Source: Synanceia verrucosa (lineage: Eukaryota > Chordata > Actinopteri > Perciformes > Synanceiidae). Taken from it: a stretch of 64,000 bases of DNA. Of this stretch, positions 12,592 to 24,644 are shown piece after piece. The DNA lies in contig CM056562.1 of NCBI GenBank assembly GCA_029721515.1, positions 7,302,767-7,366,766 on the forward strand, given 5' to 3'. Both the position numbers and the translations under genes were made by a program. Numbering within the stretch: the first letter of the stretch is position 1; every line of letters begins with the position of its first letter. The notes beneath the pieces are model-generated. The model was not told where the DNA came from and did not search any database. It saw nothing but the letters and a program-made list of their open reading frames with translations.

Positions 12592-13751
12592 AGTTGTATC
12601 TAAATGGACACAAAGAGAAAGGGAGAGGATGAGAGACACTGAGAGACACACAGAAACAGAGGGAAGGCAGCAACAACACAGGCCTTCTCCATGCCAGTGC
12701 AACGCCCCTCTGTACCTCTGTTCCTCTCTTTCTGTTTTCAGCCGCTGAATCTCTATCAGCTGCTATGAGGATGCATGACTTCTCCATTCATTCACTCTCT
12801 TTCAATCTCTTTTCTCCATCTACCTTCTATTGTCCATCCTGTTTGTCCTTCCTTCCATCTTTTCTTTCCTCTGTGAAAGGACTGAGTGAGCAGTCGTTTG
12901 GGTTGCTGTGCATATTGTCATCCTCTGAGTTTCAGCTTGATCCCAGGGGTCACTCACCATGTTGTAAACTTCATATGCTGCTGTGTGGGTTACAGCACCG
13001 AATCTAGATTGTAATGAGTCATTTTAAACAAATACTATATATAATGCTATTAAACTGCCTTATGCAAACAAACATCAAATTAAGTGTGAAAAGAAAAATC
13101 CATTACTTCAGTGTTTTTCATAATATTAACAGTTGTCACATGGCCTAGAATTGTTTTTATTCAGGTTCAGTCTTTCAAATAAAATATGCAATGTGAATGA
13201 ATTAATTGAATTACAGTGGAGGAATATGACTTTACAAGACTTTGCTAAAGACTACATTTGAAATATTATAGTTCATCTACTCCATTTTAGCTTTTTCATA
13301 AGGTTTGTAATGTGTGAATTCCAATGAATGAAATTAACACCTGCCATCTGTCAAATGAAGGTTAATAACACTGGCTGTGACATTTCAGGTCACCTGCCAC
13401 CATGGCGGATAGGTTATCCTTATGTTCAGAAATATTATTATTATTAAAAATAGCCAGGAAATAAGTTTGCATGAGAGATTCTGTGTGGAAAATAACCTGA
13501 ATTTTTGATCCTTTCAGTTTTCATTCACACAAAATACTATTTTTTTCCAACGATGTATCAAAAGTAAAAGAGACACCAAATCGGTTTTAAAATGAGTTTT
13601 ATTATTTTTTATACAATCATATAATAGAACATGTAACTGCAATGGAATAAGGGCTTTCAAATTAAATGATAAATATTAGTTTTTCTTATCTATATAAAAG
13701 AACATTTATATTTCAACTAAAATTCACACTGTTAAACACAATGGTACAAGT

Positions 13752-13835
13752 GCATGTATAAGCTATGTAAAGTGTCCTTAGGTTCCCAGAAAAGCACGAT
13801 GTAAATCCACGTTATTATAATTATTATTATTAACA
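13752..13835 (+). repeat. 3' tail of a fish interspersed repeat
   Basis: The order GTAAAGTGTCCTTAGGTTCC, AAAGCACGATGTAAAT, then ATT units matches a common fish repeat tail in which 'GTAAAGTGTCCTTGGGTG' and 'AAGCGCTATATAAAT' precede an ATT microsatellite. Recognised from memory only. Confidence 0.45.
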
Positions 13836-13841
13836 ACCCAA

Positions 13842-13867
13842 CCTATTAACCTATTAACCTATTAACC
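13842..13867. repeat. octamer tandem repeat (CCTATTAA)3
   Basis: Three exact copies of CCTATTAA plus the start of a fourth. Confidence 0.9.
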
Positions 13868-14205
13868 TGAATGACACATAGCAGTCGTTCTCCTGACATT
13901 AGAGCAAAACCCAGTAAATGGTTAAAGGCCAGGAACAACAAAACAGTGGCAATTAAAATGGTGGATAACCGACCTGACCCGCAGGCAGTTATCCTTAATG
14001 AAATAATATTAATCTCCTCTAAAAAAGAAGATTTAACTCAGTTTCCTTTCAATAAGTTGCACCACTGTGGTGCTGCTTAAATATGGATTCGTCAAAGTCT
14101 TAATTCAAAGGGGTATAAGAGGCATTTTGTTAATCTTTGGAGAGTTCACTGACATTAAAACATTCAAATGAATTTTCGGTGCAAAAAGCTATACCCTTGA
14201 TGGTT

Positions 14206-14214
14206 TATTATTAC

Positions 14215-14259
<45 letters not shown>

Positions 14260-14260
14260 C
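14206..14260. repeat. (ATT)n microsatellite
   Basis: About 18 ATT units, one interrupted. Confidence 0.95.
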
Positions 14261-15224
14261 GTTATAGGATTTAGATGATTATTTTTTAAAATAATCAAAC
14301 ACTTTGTCATCAAATTTGGAAAATGCTTGGCCACAAATCCTTGACAAAATATTGGGAGAAAAAAAGGTGGAAAAACTGCAGCTGCCTTGAACTTGTGAGG
14401 ATATAAATACCAGACTTCTCAAGTCTAAACACAAAAGATTTCTCAAGGAGCCCAGGAGGGATGCAAAGTGCTAAACTCACCAGTGACGTGCTCATATTGG
14501 TTGCTTTCCTGCAGAAAAACAAACAGGGCTCTGCGGTGACGGGGTCTTTGCGGGGTGAGGACGGTGGCACACTGGACACATCCTCCTATAGGAAGGAAGC
14601 GGTGTTGTGGAAAAAAGCAAACAGGAGCCTCTTTAACCCCGCCGTGAACCCGTGACCTTACCTTCCGACTACTTCCCATTACCCCTGCACGACATTTAGC
14701 CCACATAGCTCCCTGTTCACAGGGCAATTAAAAAAGGCATGGAGACTAGGAGGTCTGTGTAGCAAGCAGCGGCACCGAGGAGCCTACAAAACACAGCCAT
14801 GTGATGTGAAAAGTTATTCCTTTTCATGGGACGATTAAAAGGCAGAAAATTAGAAATTACAAATAAATATTGGTAATAATTACTTGTAAATAAAGTTGCA
14901 CGTCTTTTAGGGTGTTACAACGCAGGGCATCTTCTGATAAACCCGATGTAAAATCACCATATAAGACAGGTCACATTTTTAAATTATTTTGTAATTCTCC
15001 ATAACACCAGACATTTTACTCCAACTTCCAGCTGCGCCATAATTTAACTTCTAGGGTTAAATATCTCTACACAGATTGATGGGCTCTGCTACTCTGATTT
15101 TTTAACCCACAATTTCCTGCTGACCACATGCCTAAAAGGTTCAGGGTTTATAGCGTGTTTTTTTCTGTGATGTAATGCTTGGAGGTGTTTTTTTTTTGTC
15201 TTATACAGTAGATTACAAGCTGTC

Positions 15225-15470
15225 TGGTAAATGTGAAAGCGATAGTGAGTATGGCTTTGGTTGCTTCAGGAGAGACATGAAGCGGCCACAGAAGACATGA
15301 TGGAGGGCAGATGATGATCCACAGCTACAGCTGCCACACATGAATGATTGATAAGCGGGCGGGATAATGGCTCCTTAAATCAGTCAAACACAAACATCTC
15401 CATCACGCTCTGACATCTGTCATCCAAAGCTAATAAATCGGACCTGAATTATGAATGAACGTTTACAATA
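15225..15470. promoter_or_regulatory. candidate enhancer with PBX and MEIS type sites
   Basis: Complex sequence with TGATTGAT (15345-15352, PBX-type), an inverted MEIS/PREP pair TGACATCTGTCA (15411-15422), CAGCTACAGCTG (E-box like) and AATTATGAATGAA. It lies about 9.3 kb upstream of six3. The clustering suggests an enhancer, but conservation was not testable. Confidence 0.4.
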
Positions 15471-16279
15471 ATAAAGCTGAAATATGTTCAAATGAGTGTG
15501 AGGTGTGAGGTGTATACACTTTTTTTTATCTTTACATCTCTTTATGGTGTTTTAGAGTGAGAGGTCCCAGCATTAATCTGGGTCTGTTTTTGTATTAGTG
15601 AGTGTTGGCTGGACGTGGCAGCTTACAAACAGGCAGTGGTTTCAGCAGTGTGTGTTTGAGCCCCATGCGTGCGAAAACATTATGGTTTCAATAACAGGGT
15701 GTGGGTGTGCGTAGTGAGCGTATCTAACTTGATCCAAACTACTGATGCTGTAAGCCAACAGCACTGGACGAGGCACACCAGCACACCACAAGCAACCAGT
15801 CACTTAAATCAGCTGAGGGAGGAAATAATGCCCAACCGACATGTATTTGTAATTATATTACAATGACACCTTTATTAAAATGAAGGACATTTTACCTAAA
15901 TAAATTGTTTGAAATGTTCCTGTCGCATAGTCATTACATTATAGGCTAATTTGCACACAGACTTGACTTATCAAGTATAGTCTCAACATTAAATAAAAAA
16001 AAGCTGCGGGAAAATGTGATGATGGCGTGCATAATAAATAAATGCATTAAATGAAACTATAGCAGCTGCAATAACAATAATAATAAGACCAATAATATTA
16101 ATAATAACCTAATAATGACAACAATGCATGATCATTGTTATTACTGTTTATTTCGCGGCACCATCCCCCAAAACCTTTAATAACCAACATGTTAATCTAT
16201 TTCTAGCTCTATGTTTGGCAGCTGTTGTTGCCCTGGTGCACCTCTCCACTCCTTGAAGCCCCCCCAGCCCAAACTGCTC

Positions 16280-16520
16280 TCACTGACGTCCTCTATTGAT
16301 CCTGTGAGCCAAACCGAGATGCGTGACATAAATCTGATTGGACGGGCGCAGCTCACCCGTGAGTAACGGCCTCCTCTGCCGCCGCATCCCTCCGTTATTA
16401 TCCTGTAAGCTAATACAGGACGGTTAGTTCCGGTCTTCACCTCTGATTGGCTGCTGAGCATAAAAACACACCTGAGGACCGACACTTTACCGGCACCAAT
16501 CTGTTGCCCATAGCAACCGG
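16280..16520. promoter_or_regulatory. promoter-like cluster: CRE-like, CCAAT, TATA-like and RFX X-box
   Basis: In order: TGACGTC at 16284-16290, an ATTGG near 16338, ATTGG at 16446-16450, a TATA-like CATAAAAAC at 16459-16467, CCAAT at 16496-16500, and a perfect X-box GTTGCC-CAT-AGCAAC at 16503-16517. The region is richer in GC and CpG than its surroundings. The CCAAT-to-TATA spacing would suit a + strand start near 16.49 kb. No ORF follows, so it may drive a non-coding RNA or be an enhancer. Confidence 0.45.
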
Positions 16521-17290
16521 TTTACACAGCCACTACAGACTGTTTTCTCGGTCTGGAAGAAGACAATTATCCAAAAACTTTATAAATTAAATAGAGATGC
16601 AAACTCAAAGCTGTGTTAAAGATTGGTGACATCTGTGCCCCTCCATTTTAAGAATGCGGTTCAGGGAGATGCATTTTATACAGACATAAGCCCTACATAT
16701 GCAACGAGATACAATTTCAGATTTCCAGAAAAAGATTTATGGAGCATGTGGGTTTTCTCAGTGAAAGATGATCCATAGAAAAATAGTCTAACTCTAACCC
16801 TAATGTTGATTAAAACATGATGTTTAAGATTGATTTTCTGGAACTTTTCAGGTTTAAGGTTTAATTATCAGATACCTGGGAGTGTCAAGAGAGCAGTGCT
16901 TTGAAGCCTATTAAAATGGCTGTATTAAAATACTTGAAGTGGTGTCTAGGTGGATTCAATTTGACAACATTTATTCAAAGTTAATGAAAGACAGTATATC
17001 ATGCCTTAATAACCTTAAAACCAATAATAAGTGTATCATAACTATAGGGCTACTGCAATGAGAAACTGTGTAAGTTTTCTCTGTTTGCAACTATTCTTGC
17101 ACTTCTTTTTCTGACATGCTGCCTTCCTGTCTGCTCTGCAGGGATTGTTCTCCTGAACAATGATCAGCCCAACAATCCCTGCGCACTGAGCGGACAGGAC
17201 ATGGCCCACCTCTTCTGCACTTCTCGCCTGTCTCAAACTTGACTTGGGGGTAAACGGGCAATCGAGTGGAGTAACGTCAAAAGCTGCAGT

Positions 17291-17292
<2 letters not shown>

Positions 17293-17325
<33 letters not shown>
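17293..17325. repeat. (GA)n microsatellite
   Basis: About 16 uninterrupted GA units. Confidence 0.95.
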
Positions 17326-17328
<3 letters not shown>

Positions 17329-17629
17329 TGCGTGGAACACCGCAACAAACAAACAAACCTGACTGTAACCTTCACACAGACGCACAAAAGAGGGAGGGAG
17401 AGGGGCACACTTGCTCGATATGGATCTATTGATCACTCACATGGGTCGATTACAAAATAAAGCTTTAATGAAAGCATTTACCCACAGAGAGATATGTTGT
17501 CTGTTGAGAGGAGTTAAACGATAGTGACAGGCAGCCACCGCAAGTTAACACTTTGTGACTGCAGCAACGGCCTGTTTCAACATTTAGCAATATGGTACTC
17601 ACATCTTTAACAGACCAGAAGGTAAAATA

Positions 17630-18322
17630 GCCTACTGTTACAAGTGAAAGTCAGGCAGAAATAGGTTTAAAGTAAAGGAAAACTTTCAGTAAAATACCTG
17701 AAAGTAGCCTATAACAAATAAAAGTACTGCTTATGACAAATAATCGATTTCAGAGTGGTAAATGTAAGGTTATTATTGATACGTTGCCCTGTAAATTAGT
17801 AGAGCTATATTGCTTTGGTTGTCAACTATTCCAACTTCCTAGTTTAACCTAAAATCAAATTATAATTGTTAAGCTGAACTTGCAAAGTCATTGATTAAAT
17901 ATTTTCAATAAATATTGGAGTTAAAACATAGAAAAACATTCTTTATAAAACGAATTATTCTGACACATAGTAGAGATGTCATTGTAAACATTTTCTATTA
18001 CAAAAGCCCATTAATAGTTAAACAAAGAAGTATTAGCAGAATGATCTTTTTTTGGTGTGTTTTCTCATGTAAAACAATATTTTAATATGAACTATGATGC
18101 ATTAACATGCAAAGACATTTTAATTTAGTCGTTTGAGGTGTCATTGATATTACAGTTATTAGTTCAACCTGTAATACTATTTCATGATACGTCATATATA
18201 TTTCCATGTAAAACAATCATCTGTAAAGCAGTAGCTGTGACATAAAGGTGATGAAGTAGAAATACAACAATATACTGTTGAGTACTTGAGTAAATGTACT
18301 TTAGTAGTTACTTTCCACCATT
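17630..18322 (+). mobile_element. decayed fish interspersed repeat ('AAAAGTACT ... ACTTTCCACCA')
   Basis: It opens with TACAAGTGAAAGTCAGGC and AATAAAAGTACTGC, and ends with TACTTGAGTAAATGTACTTT and AGTTACTTTCCACCATTAG. These are the ends of a repeat of roughly 0.7-1 kb that I recall as very common in fish genomes. The middle is too diverged to align by eye. No coding capacity. Confidence 0.6.
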
Positions 18323-18539
18323 AGTTTTCTCGTCTGCGAATCGCAACATGCTTTTTTCCATTCAGACTCGACTTGTGATCATGCAACATATCCCTGGCTT
18401 ATAAATAAGCTATTTCATGACTGAAATGTTGAAATGGAAAAAGGTCAGCCGTGGAGCACGTGACCATGCCTGTGAACCTGGGTTAAAAGGGATTGATCAT
18501 ACTGTATGCATGCTGTCTGAGGTTTCTCCCACATTAGTA

Positions 18540-18800
18540 AGCTCTGAGAGCGATATGTCAACCAGAGTGATTACGGCCTGTTAGCTCCTGCGACATCAGG
18601 CTTTAAGGCCATCTCCAGGGCTCCTATCTGCATGTAATCAGTCCTGGCAGTCAAGTCCAAAACAGATATATTCATGGAGAAGTTATATCAACATGTGCTG
18701 ATGTAACTGTGGCCGTAGTGTTAGCTCTCCATAGTCCTGGGGCACCTTAAGGCCCACACCTGCAGATAAGTGACTGAAGCACTATGCTTATTTAAGGGTT
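18540..18800. promoter_or_regulatory. candidate conserved non-coding element
   Basis: About 260 bp of evenly composed sequence free of simple repeats, with GTGATTACGG (homeodomain TAAT/GATTA type), TGTAATCAG and CACCTGCAG (E-box). It lies about 6 kb upstream of six3. Enhancer function is inferred. Confidence 0.35.
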
Positions 18801-19770
18801 GGATGTGGACACAAAGCTGAGCTGAGAATCAACAAAGTCAATGGAAGCTGGAAGGTGAGCATCATCTGTAAAGCTTGGGGCGATATGCTCTATTATATTT
18901 AGTTCTCCCTCTGTCTGCCTCTGTCTCCAGATCAACTCATCTACCTGGAAGAGTGAGCACAGGGCCTCCTCCAGCGCTGCTGCTCGGCATCATGGTGCTG
19001 CGGCTCTTTAACGGGACCAAACGGTTAAACTGATGGGGAAAGACCGGCAAGAACAGCCATGACATGATCATCAGACAAATGACGTCAAATAATAAGCTGT
19101 TCAAATATGTAAATGACTTCATGAAAGAGGGAGAGCAGTATGAATCCAGAAACCCACTAGGCACATGGTCCACCCAAATTCGATTTCAATAATAAATCCA
19201 AGTTGGATCTCACTTTAAATTCCTCCCAAAATCTGGCAGAAGCCACCTGTTTCGGAAATGATGACTGACGGGGAGAGAGAGACCTGACGAGCCTAATTGA
19301 TTTTTAAGTGGTGTCTCTGTGGGTTAGAGGAGTAAGAGGGGAGTCCACTTCAGGGATCCGCCAAACTCCTCCAGTTTGTACCTGAATTGAGGGGCAGTGA
19401 TGTGTTGCTGATGCGGCTCAACAAGCCACACTGGGGACCAGACGAGGGGTGGACGGAGGGGCCAGAGCTGAGCTGAGCTCGGTGCTCCAGTGGGGGTGGA
19501 GGGTGATTATAAATGAACTTACTTCTGCAGAGGCAATAAGCTGACATGTCAAGCATCATTCACCAAACAACAGAAGACACAGGGTCACGAAAACACAAAC
19601 ACCCTCCTGTTCTGTCTCCTCTGTCTGTCATCTTTCACATTTTTAATGACCATTAAAATTCAACATTTTGTAGTTTTGAGGCCGGTGTGTTAATTTAGAG
19701 CACGCAGTTACAACCTACTTGTTAAGTGGTGACTGGGTTGCCAAGGTCACTTTCTTATGAAGAGTGTATG

Positions 19771-19802
<32 letters not shown>

Positions 19803-19816
19803 AACACACACACGCA
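19771..19816. repeat. (CA)n imperfect microsatellite
   Basis: CA tract with CG and AA interruptions. Confidence 0.9.
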
Positions 19817-22259
19817 CAGGCATGCATGCATCATGGAGCCGGACCTGCAGAGAAAAAGCTACTCTCCCTGAGTGAGCGGAAGAAAAGGGGGAGAGGGAGG
19901 CCAGCTTGCAGCGCCACTCTTCCAGGGTCTCACACACAAGATCCGGGCGCACGGCTCCATTGAGTACGAGGAGGCTTTTGCATGGAGGTTCATTAGAAGT
20001 AACGAGTTGACACAAGGTAAATCTTAATGTTGAGGCGCCTTTCTCTACCGGCCCGGGGAGGAGCCCTCATTAACTGTCGCTAACAACCCGTGTAAATACA
20101 CTGATTGGACAGCTCCGATACAAGCTCCCAGCCCTGCCAGGAAGTCCCCCTAATGAGACCACACAATAAAAACAATAAAAGAAAGGAAAGAGAGGGAGAG
20201 TGGGGGAGAAAGAGGTGTTAAAACTTTTGCACAAGCTTTGCTATTAAAGTTGGCGGAACGTTTACCGATCATGATACCAACACTTCCATAAAAAAAATGT
20301 ACGTTCTATTATCACATTTAATTTTGTTGAGGTAGCGTAGGTGTAGATGTTTAGTGAGGCAAACCAAGTAACCACTTACATCTGTGATTGCAAGTACAAT
20401 TGGCAACAATTAACAGTTTTAAAGTGAAGAAATAGACTTGATTGTTTTGGCTCTTTGGGTCATCCAATCAATTAAACCACAGACACAAAAGCACGCATGA
20501 GAGCGGGAGATAATGCACTGCAAACAAATATAATAATAATATAATAACACATTAATCTAAATGTTATTACAGTTTTTTCCATTAAAAAAATCTTGAATTC
20601 TGGTGAAATTCTGCCAATCCTGGCGATGATGCGATCGCACCATTACGCACAATAATGTGAAAACAATATAATTTACATTTTTTTCCATTATGATGAAGAA
20701 AATAGCACCGGTTCAAAATTGTAAAAAAAAAAAAAAAAGTTAAATTTTTTTTTTAACACCTTGCCACATTTCAAAACTGAGTGCTACATTAAAGGGCTTG
20801 TTCAGATTGATACTTTTTACAGTGTAAACAGTGCGGTCTCCGCAGTCTGGCATGGCCGGATTGGGACGGCGGCGACTGTGCGCCCCGTCATGACCGCATG
20901 GCACATCTGCTGTGGGCGCACATCTCTCCGGTGCTCGGTGAATAAAAAGTAATACTAAGCAAGTAAACCAAATTAAATACTAGAAATTGGAAAAAGCCAA
21001 TTACCTCCACATTCAAATAAAGCTCGCCTGCTGTGCTGATCTGTACCATTTCATTAATATTCTCTTTAAAAGTGTCCAAAAAATGTATTATTGTATTATC
21101 AGTGGTAAACGTTGTAGACGAAAACGCGTCTGCTTTACTTACGAGAACAGCGGTTGGATTTCCATCCTGATCTGGGACAAAGTGAGCAGTGAGAGCAGTG
21201 GAGTGTCAGACACTTTCAGTCCTGAGCTCTGATGGCGACAGTCCGGACTGGACTCTGCTCACTGCTCTGCAAGGGACGAGGAAGTGAGAGAAGAAAATCA
21301 AGATAAAAAAAAAAGAAGAAAAGGCAATATATTTGGTAAAAAAAAAACATGTCATGAAATGATAACTAGAAATTCTCACCCGCTCAAAAATTAAAAGCAT
21401 TTGTACACATGCATATTCAACTGTAAGGAGACAACTCAGTTTAAATGAATAACGATTTTTTTGGAACGTACCCATCGTTGTTGCAGACTGTCGTCCTGTG
21501 AATAGTTGAGATGAATCCAGGTTGGAGCGGCAGCCACATGAGCGCGTCCTGTGTTTGCCAGGGAGGGGTGTGCTGCCTTTTCTGGCCAGCCTCTGCCAAA
21601 CCGGGGTCAACGAGGGAGCAAGAAATAAAACAAGACCCTTTCTTTCGTGTCTTCTTTCTCTTTCCTTCTTACCTTTGGCAGTCAACACCTTTTGCTTTCT
21701 TTCTCTCATCCGTTCCCCTTCTCTCTCCCTCACTCCCGTACATGACGTAACATCACCTTTGTTTATTTGCTCCTCTTATTGGAACAGACTGATAATGAAA
21801 ATAACTAATTGGCAATTAACCAGCGTGGTAACTAACCCTCTACTGAGCGCTGCAAGAACCGCTGGAGATAATAATAATAATAATGACAGTTTGTCTTTAA
21901 CATCGAATTAGAACTTTATTTATGGAAATATGTAAAAAAAAAAAAGTTTGAAGTGAAGTGATTTACAACCAATTAACATAAAACAATTAACACTATTGTT
22001 ACGCAGGAGGACAGGCGGTTGACCAACATGTTATTAGTGTTTTAGAGCGCAAAATGCTCTGTGTGTGTTGTCGTGTCTGGAGGTTTAGGCTGTAAGTAAA
22101 CGAAGAAGACGCTAAATGCCTGATGTGCATTCAGAGCTCTCGTCCCCCGCTGCTCGGAACATTCAGCAAGCCCTCGGATAAACACACAATTACGGCAGGT
22201 GAATAAACTTGTTTGGGGGGTGTTAATTACATGCTTAACGTAAACAAAAGCCATGTAAA

Positions 22260-22515
22260 AGAATGTGAATTAGCACTGGCTTTTTCCCTCTCAATCCCCA
22301 TTCAGGTTTTACATTTCACCTCTAGTCTTTTCTAGGAGTGATTTCCGAATTGCCTGCGAGGGCTACTCCCAAACAAGGCTCCTCCAGAACATAATGCTGG
22401 ATAATACCTGCAGCCCTGGCTTGAATGGCGATCACCTAAATTGGTGAGCCAGGAACCCAGTCAGGTAGAGGCTTTGCATATTCCCGAGTAGTGCCGCTAA
22501 GCCTGCACTCTCAAC
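22260..22515. promoter_or_regulatory. candidate conserved non-coding element
   Basis: Complex sequence without simple repeats and with no ORF, holding several ATTA/TAAT cores (near 22270, 22400 and 22515) and ACCTGCAG. It lies 2.1-2.4 kb upstream of the six3 start, a typical position for a proximal forebrain or eye enhancer. Function is inferred. Confidence 0.35.
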
Positions 22516-24394
22516 TTAATTTTGGGGTCGTGCGTGCATGTGTGCGTGTGTGACACAGAGAAAGAAAGAGACAGAGGGTGGGGTGCGGGTATAGGCTAGG
22601 AGGTTAGTTTTAACACCAGCATGAAAATACCAGCCTTTACTTCCAGTCCACAGAGCTTTTCCAACAGGACCAATTCAAGTGCCACTTGGAATTAGTTCTC
22701 CTGAGGTTCGTAAAGCAGCGCGGTGGACAGGTTTCATCACATATACTACCCTACCCCTCGCACATGTACGCGTGCGCATGCACACAAACCCAAACCAAAT
22801 GGCTGACCCTGCCCCAGGATCATCACAACCCCGCTCTGTATAACACACACCCACAGACACTTACACGACACACGTGTACGTATGTGCACGCAGGAGTTAC
22901 CCCCCATCTTGTCCCAAAAACTCAAATGCGTAAAAGTGCGAATTTGCGCGCAATTGCACGCTCTTGCACCTGCAGTGAAGTATGCCAGTTGAGGTGAAAC
23001 AGTGAACATAAACAGGGAGCACTGAGTGCGCATGCATGTCGAGCTGGTCTACTCACTCCACGCTTGAAGTCGGTGGTCTTTCTGGGCAGCCGGAGAATGT
23101 GCAAATCTGAGAGAGGGAAGGAAAAGTTTTGAATTCCTGAATGATTTTGTAGAAAGGCGGCTTAGGATCATTATGTCAGCTTTATTGAGGGCGGATTAAG
23201 CGGAGTCTAGATGCTACGCCTCGTACACGGCCCTTTCACAATGTGAGCACTGTTCGTGTTAGAGTGAACTCACACTATTTTAACACCCTATAAGCCCTGT
23301 CTAAATATGAAGCCGTTTTAGCCATAAACATGAAAATCACACCGCCGTGGCTACTGCCATAAGCCCAGTCCTGTGACTGGATGAGGACACTGATCGTGTC
23401 CTTACCACTACATCAAATACATGAACACTGCTTTTATGTCCCCAAGAAGCTTTCATGTTGCCATTTGGTTGTAATTCCAATACAATGCAGTAAATGGTAT
23501 TAATTAGAGGGCCGGACTATTAAAACAAACTGGTGGCACTAAAATGGTGATTCCATTGACAGATTAGTTTTCAAACTGAAACGCCATTATCTTTGTTTTA
23601 GCAGCACATCTCTAAGCATCGGTATTCATTTGGAACAATAAATTTTGTTGGTTGAAGAAGAGGCAGCGGGCAGGGGGACAGGGCTGCGCACAGCGTCCTG
23701 GAGGCAAGGCCGGGGACAGCAGGAGGGGGAGCGGCATCACACTGCAGCCTCTACCCGGAGCAACACAAAGTGGCCACACACACCAGCGAGTCCGAGTGAA
23801 GTCATGCTCAGACCACGTCATACAATTGCGAACATGCATTTTCTTCAGGATCCAGGATAAAAAGCAAACGATAGAACTGTGTGATGATTTGATCTACGAG
23901 AGAACAAGAAGTGCAAACATGTATGAAGAGGGAATGACGCAGCCAGGAGACCCTATCGCTTTGCTGTCCCTCGTACAAAAATGAATGAACTGATTAAAAA
24001 AATAGAAAAAAGTAACTACTATAGGAAAAACTGTACGAAAATAATAATAATAATAGTAATAATAATAACTGACTTGCTTCAATTCAAAACGTGTATTCCG
24101 GACTTGCAGTCATTGGTTGTCCACTTGTCACCCTTTTAAAGCTCCCTCTGCCTCCCTCCCTCCCGTGTCTGCTAAACATCTCCAGTCTACATATCTTCTT
24201 TAGCTTTAACGAGCCTCGTTAAGATCGCAACAATATTCCACCCTCTAATTGCTCATTCCATTCAGCAGATATGCGAGCATTGGCTTGTGTCTGATGCGCG
24301 CGGTGCGGTGGGAGGGTTGCTGTGGAGATCGGAGACTCTGATAACCCCCAGTGCGTGCTGCACAAGTGGTGAAAGCCTCGCGCTACGTACTGGC

Positions 24395-24644
24395 TAATGA
24401 TTGGCACGCTTGACAGTGATTGGCAGGGCTGCCATGACAACGCTACAACGACACCAAGAAGACCAATAGAAAAGGGAAACAAAATGTTTCAATGCTACAC
24501 TCAACGGCGGATTTAGGGGGGAGATATTATGAGGCTGGTGTCATTAGGCGATAGCCATTGAATCATTCAATCTTTTTTTACCGGCCGTATTTTTTCGGTT
24601 TCTCCTTTTTCTCGATAAATTTCTTACTCTCTCAGGTCATTTCC
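24395..24644 (+). promoter_or_regulatory. six3: six3 proximal promoter and 5' UTR region
   Basis: Three CCAAT boxes occur within 70 bp: ATTGG at 24400-24404 and 24419-24423, and CCAAT at 24463-24467. They lie 180-245 bp before the start codon. No convincing TATA box is visible, so a CCAAT-driven, TATA-less promoter is likely. The transcription start cannot be placed. Confidence 0.5.

Larger units (their letters stand above)
11060..15200. other. gene-free stretch, microsatellites and AT-rich DNA
   Basis: No coding region is supported. It holds a cryptic CTGACTGG-type simple region (about 11700-11782), a CA/CG tract (11978-12055), a CT tract (12568-12591), an octamer tandem (13842-13867) and an ATT tract (14206-14260). 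Confidence 0.55.
15500..17620. other. gene-free stretch with a promoter-like core
   Basis: No coding region is supported. The notable content is the GC-richer promoter-like module at 16280-16520, followed by AT-rich DNA and a GA tract (17293-17325). Confidence 0.5.
18330..24390. other. six3 upstream region with probable regulatory blocks
   Basis: No coding region is supported. Complex, non-repetitive blocks (18540-18800, 22260-22515 and smaller ones near 19185-19320 and 20035-20165) alternate with AT-rich spacers, a CA tract (19771-19816), A runs near 20720-20750, and ATA units at 24041-24067. Confidence 0.5.

Noticed and set aside
21206..21733. 175-codon minus-strand frame rich in Arg/Glu at its start
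   Set aside because: The first third is translated purine-rich simple sequence; no domain, no splice or promoter support.
24558..24644. N-terminal extension of the six3 frame upstream of 24645
   Set aside because: The frame is open but its upstream end is TTG, not ATG, and the extra 29 codons do not resemble any Six3. The conserved MVFRSP start is at 24645.
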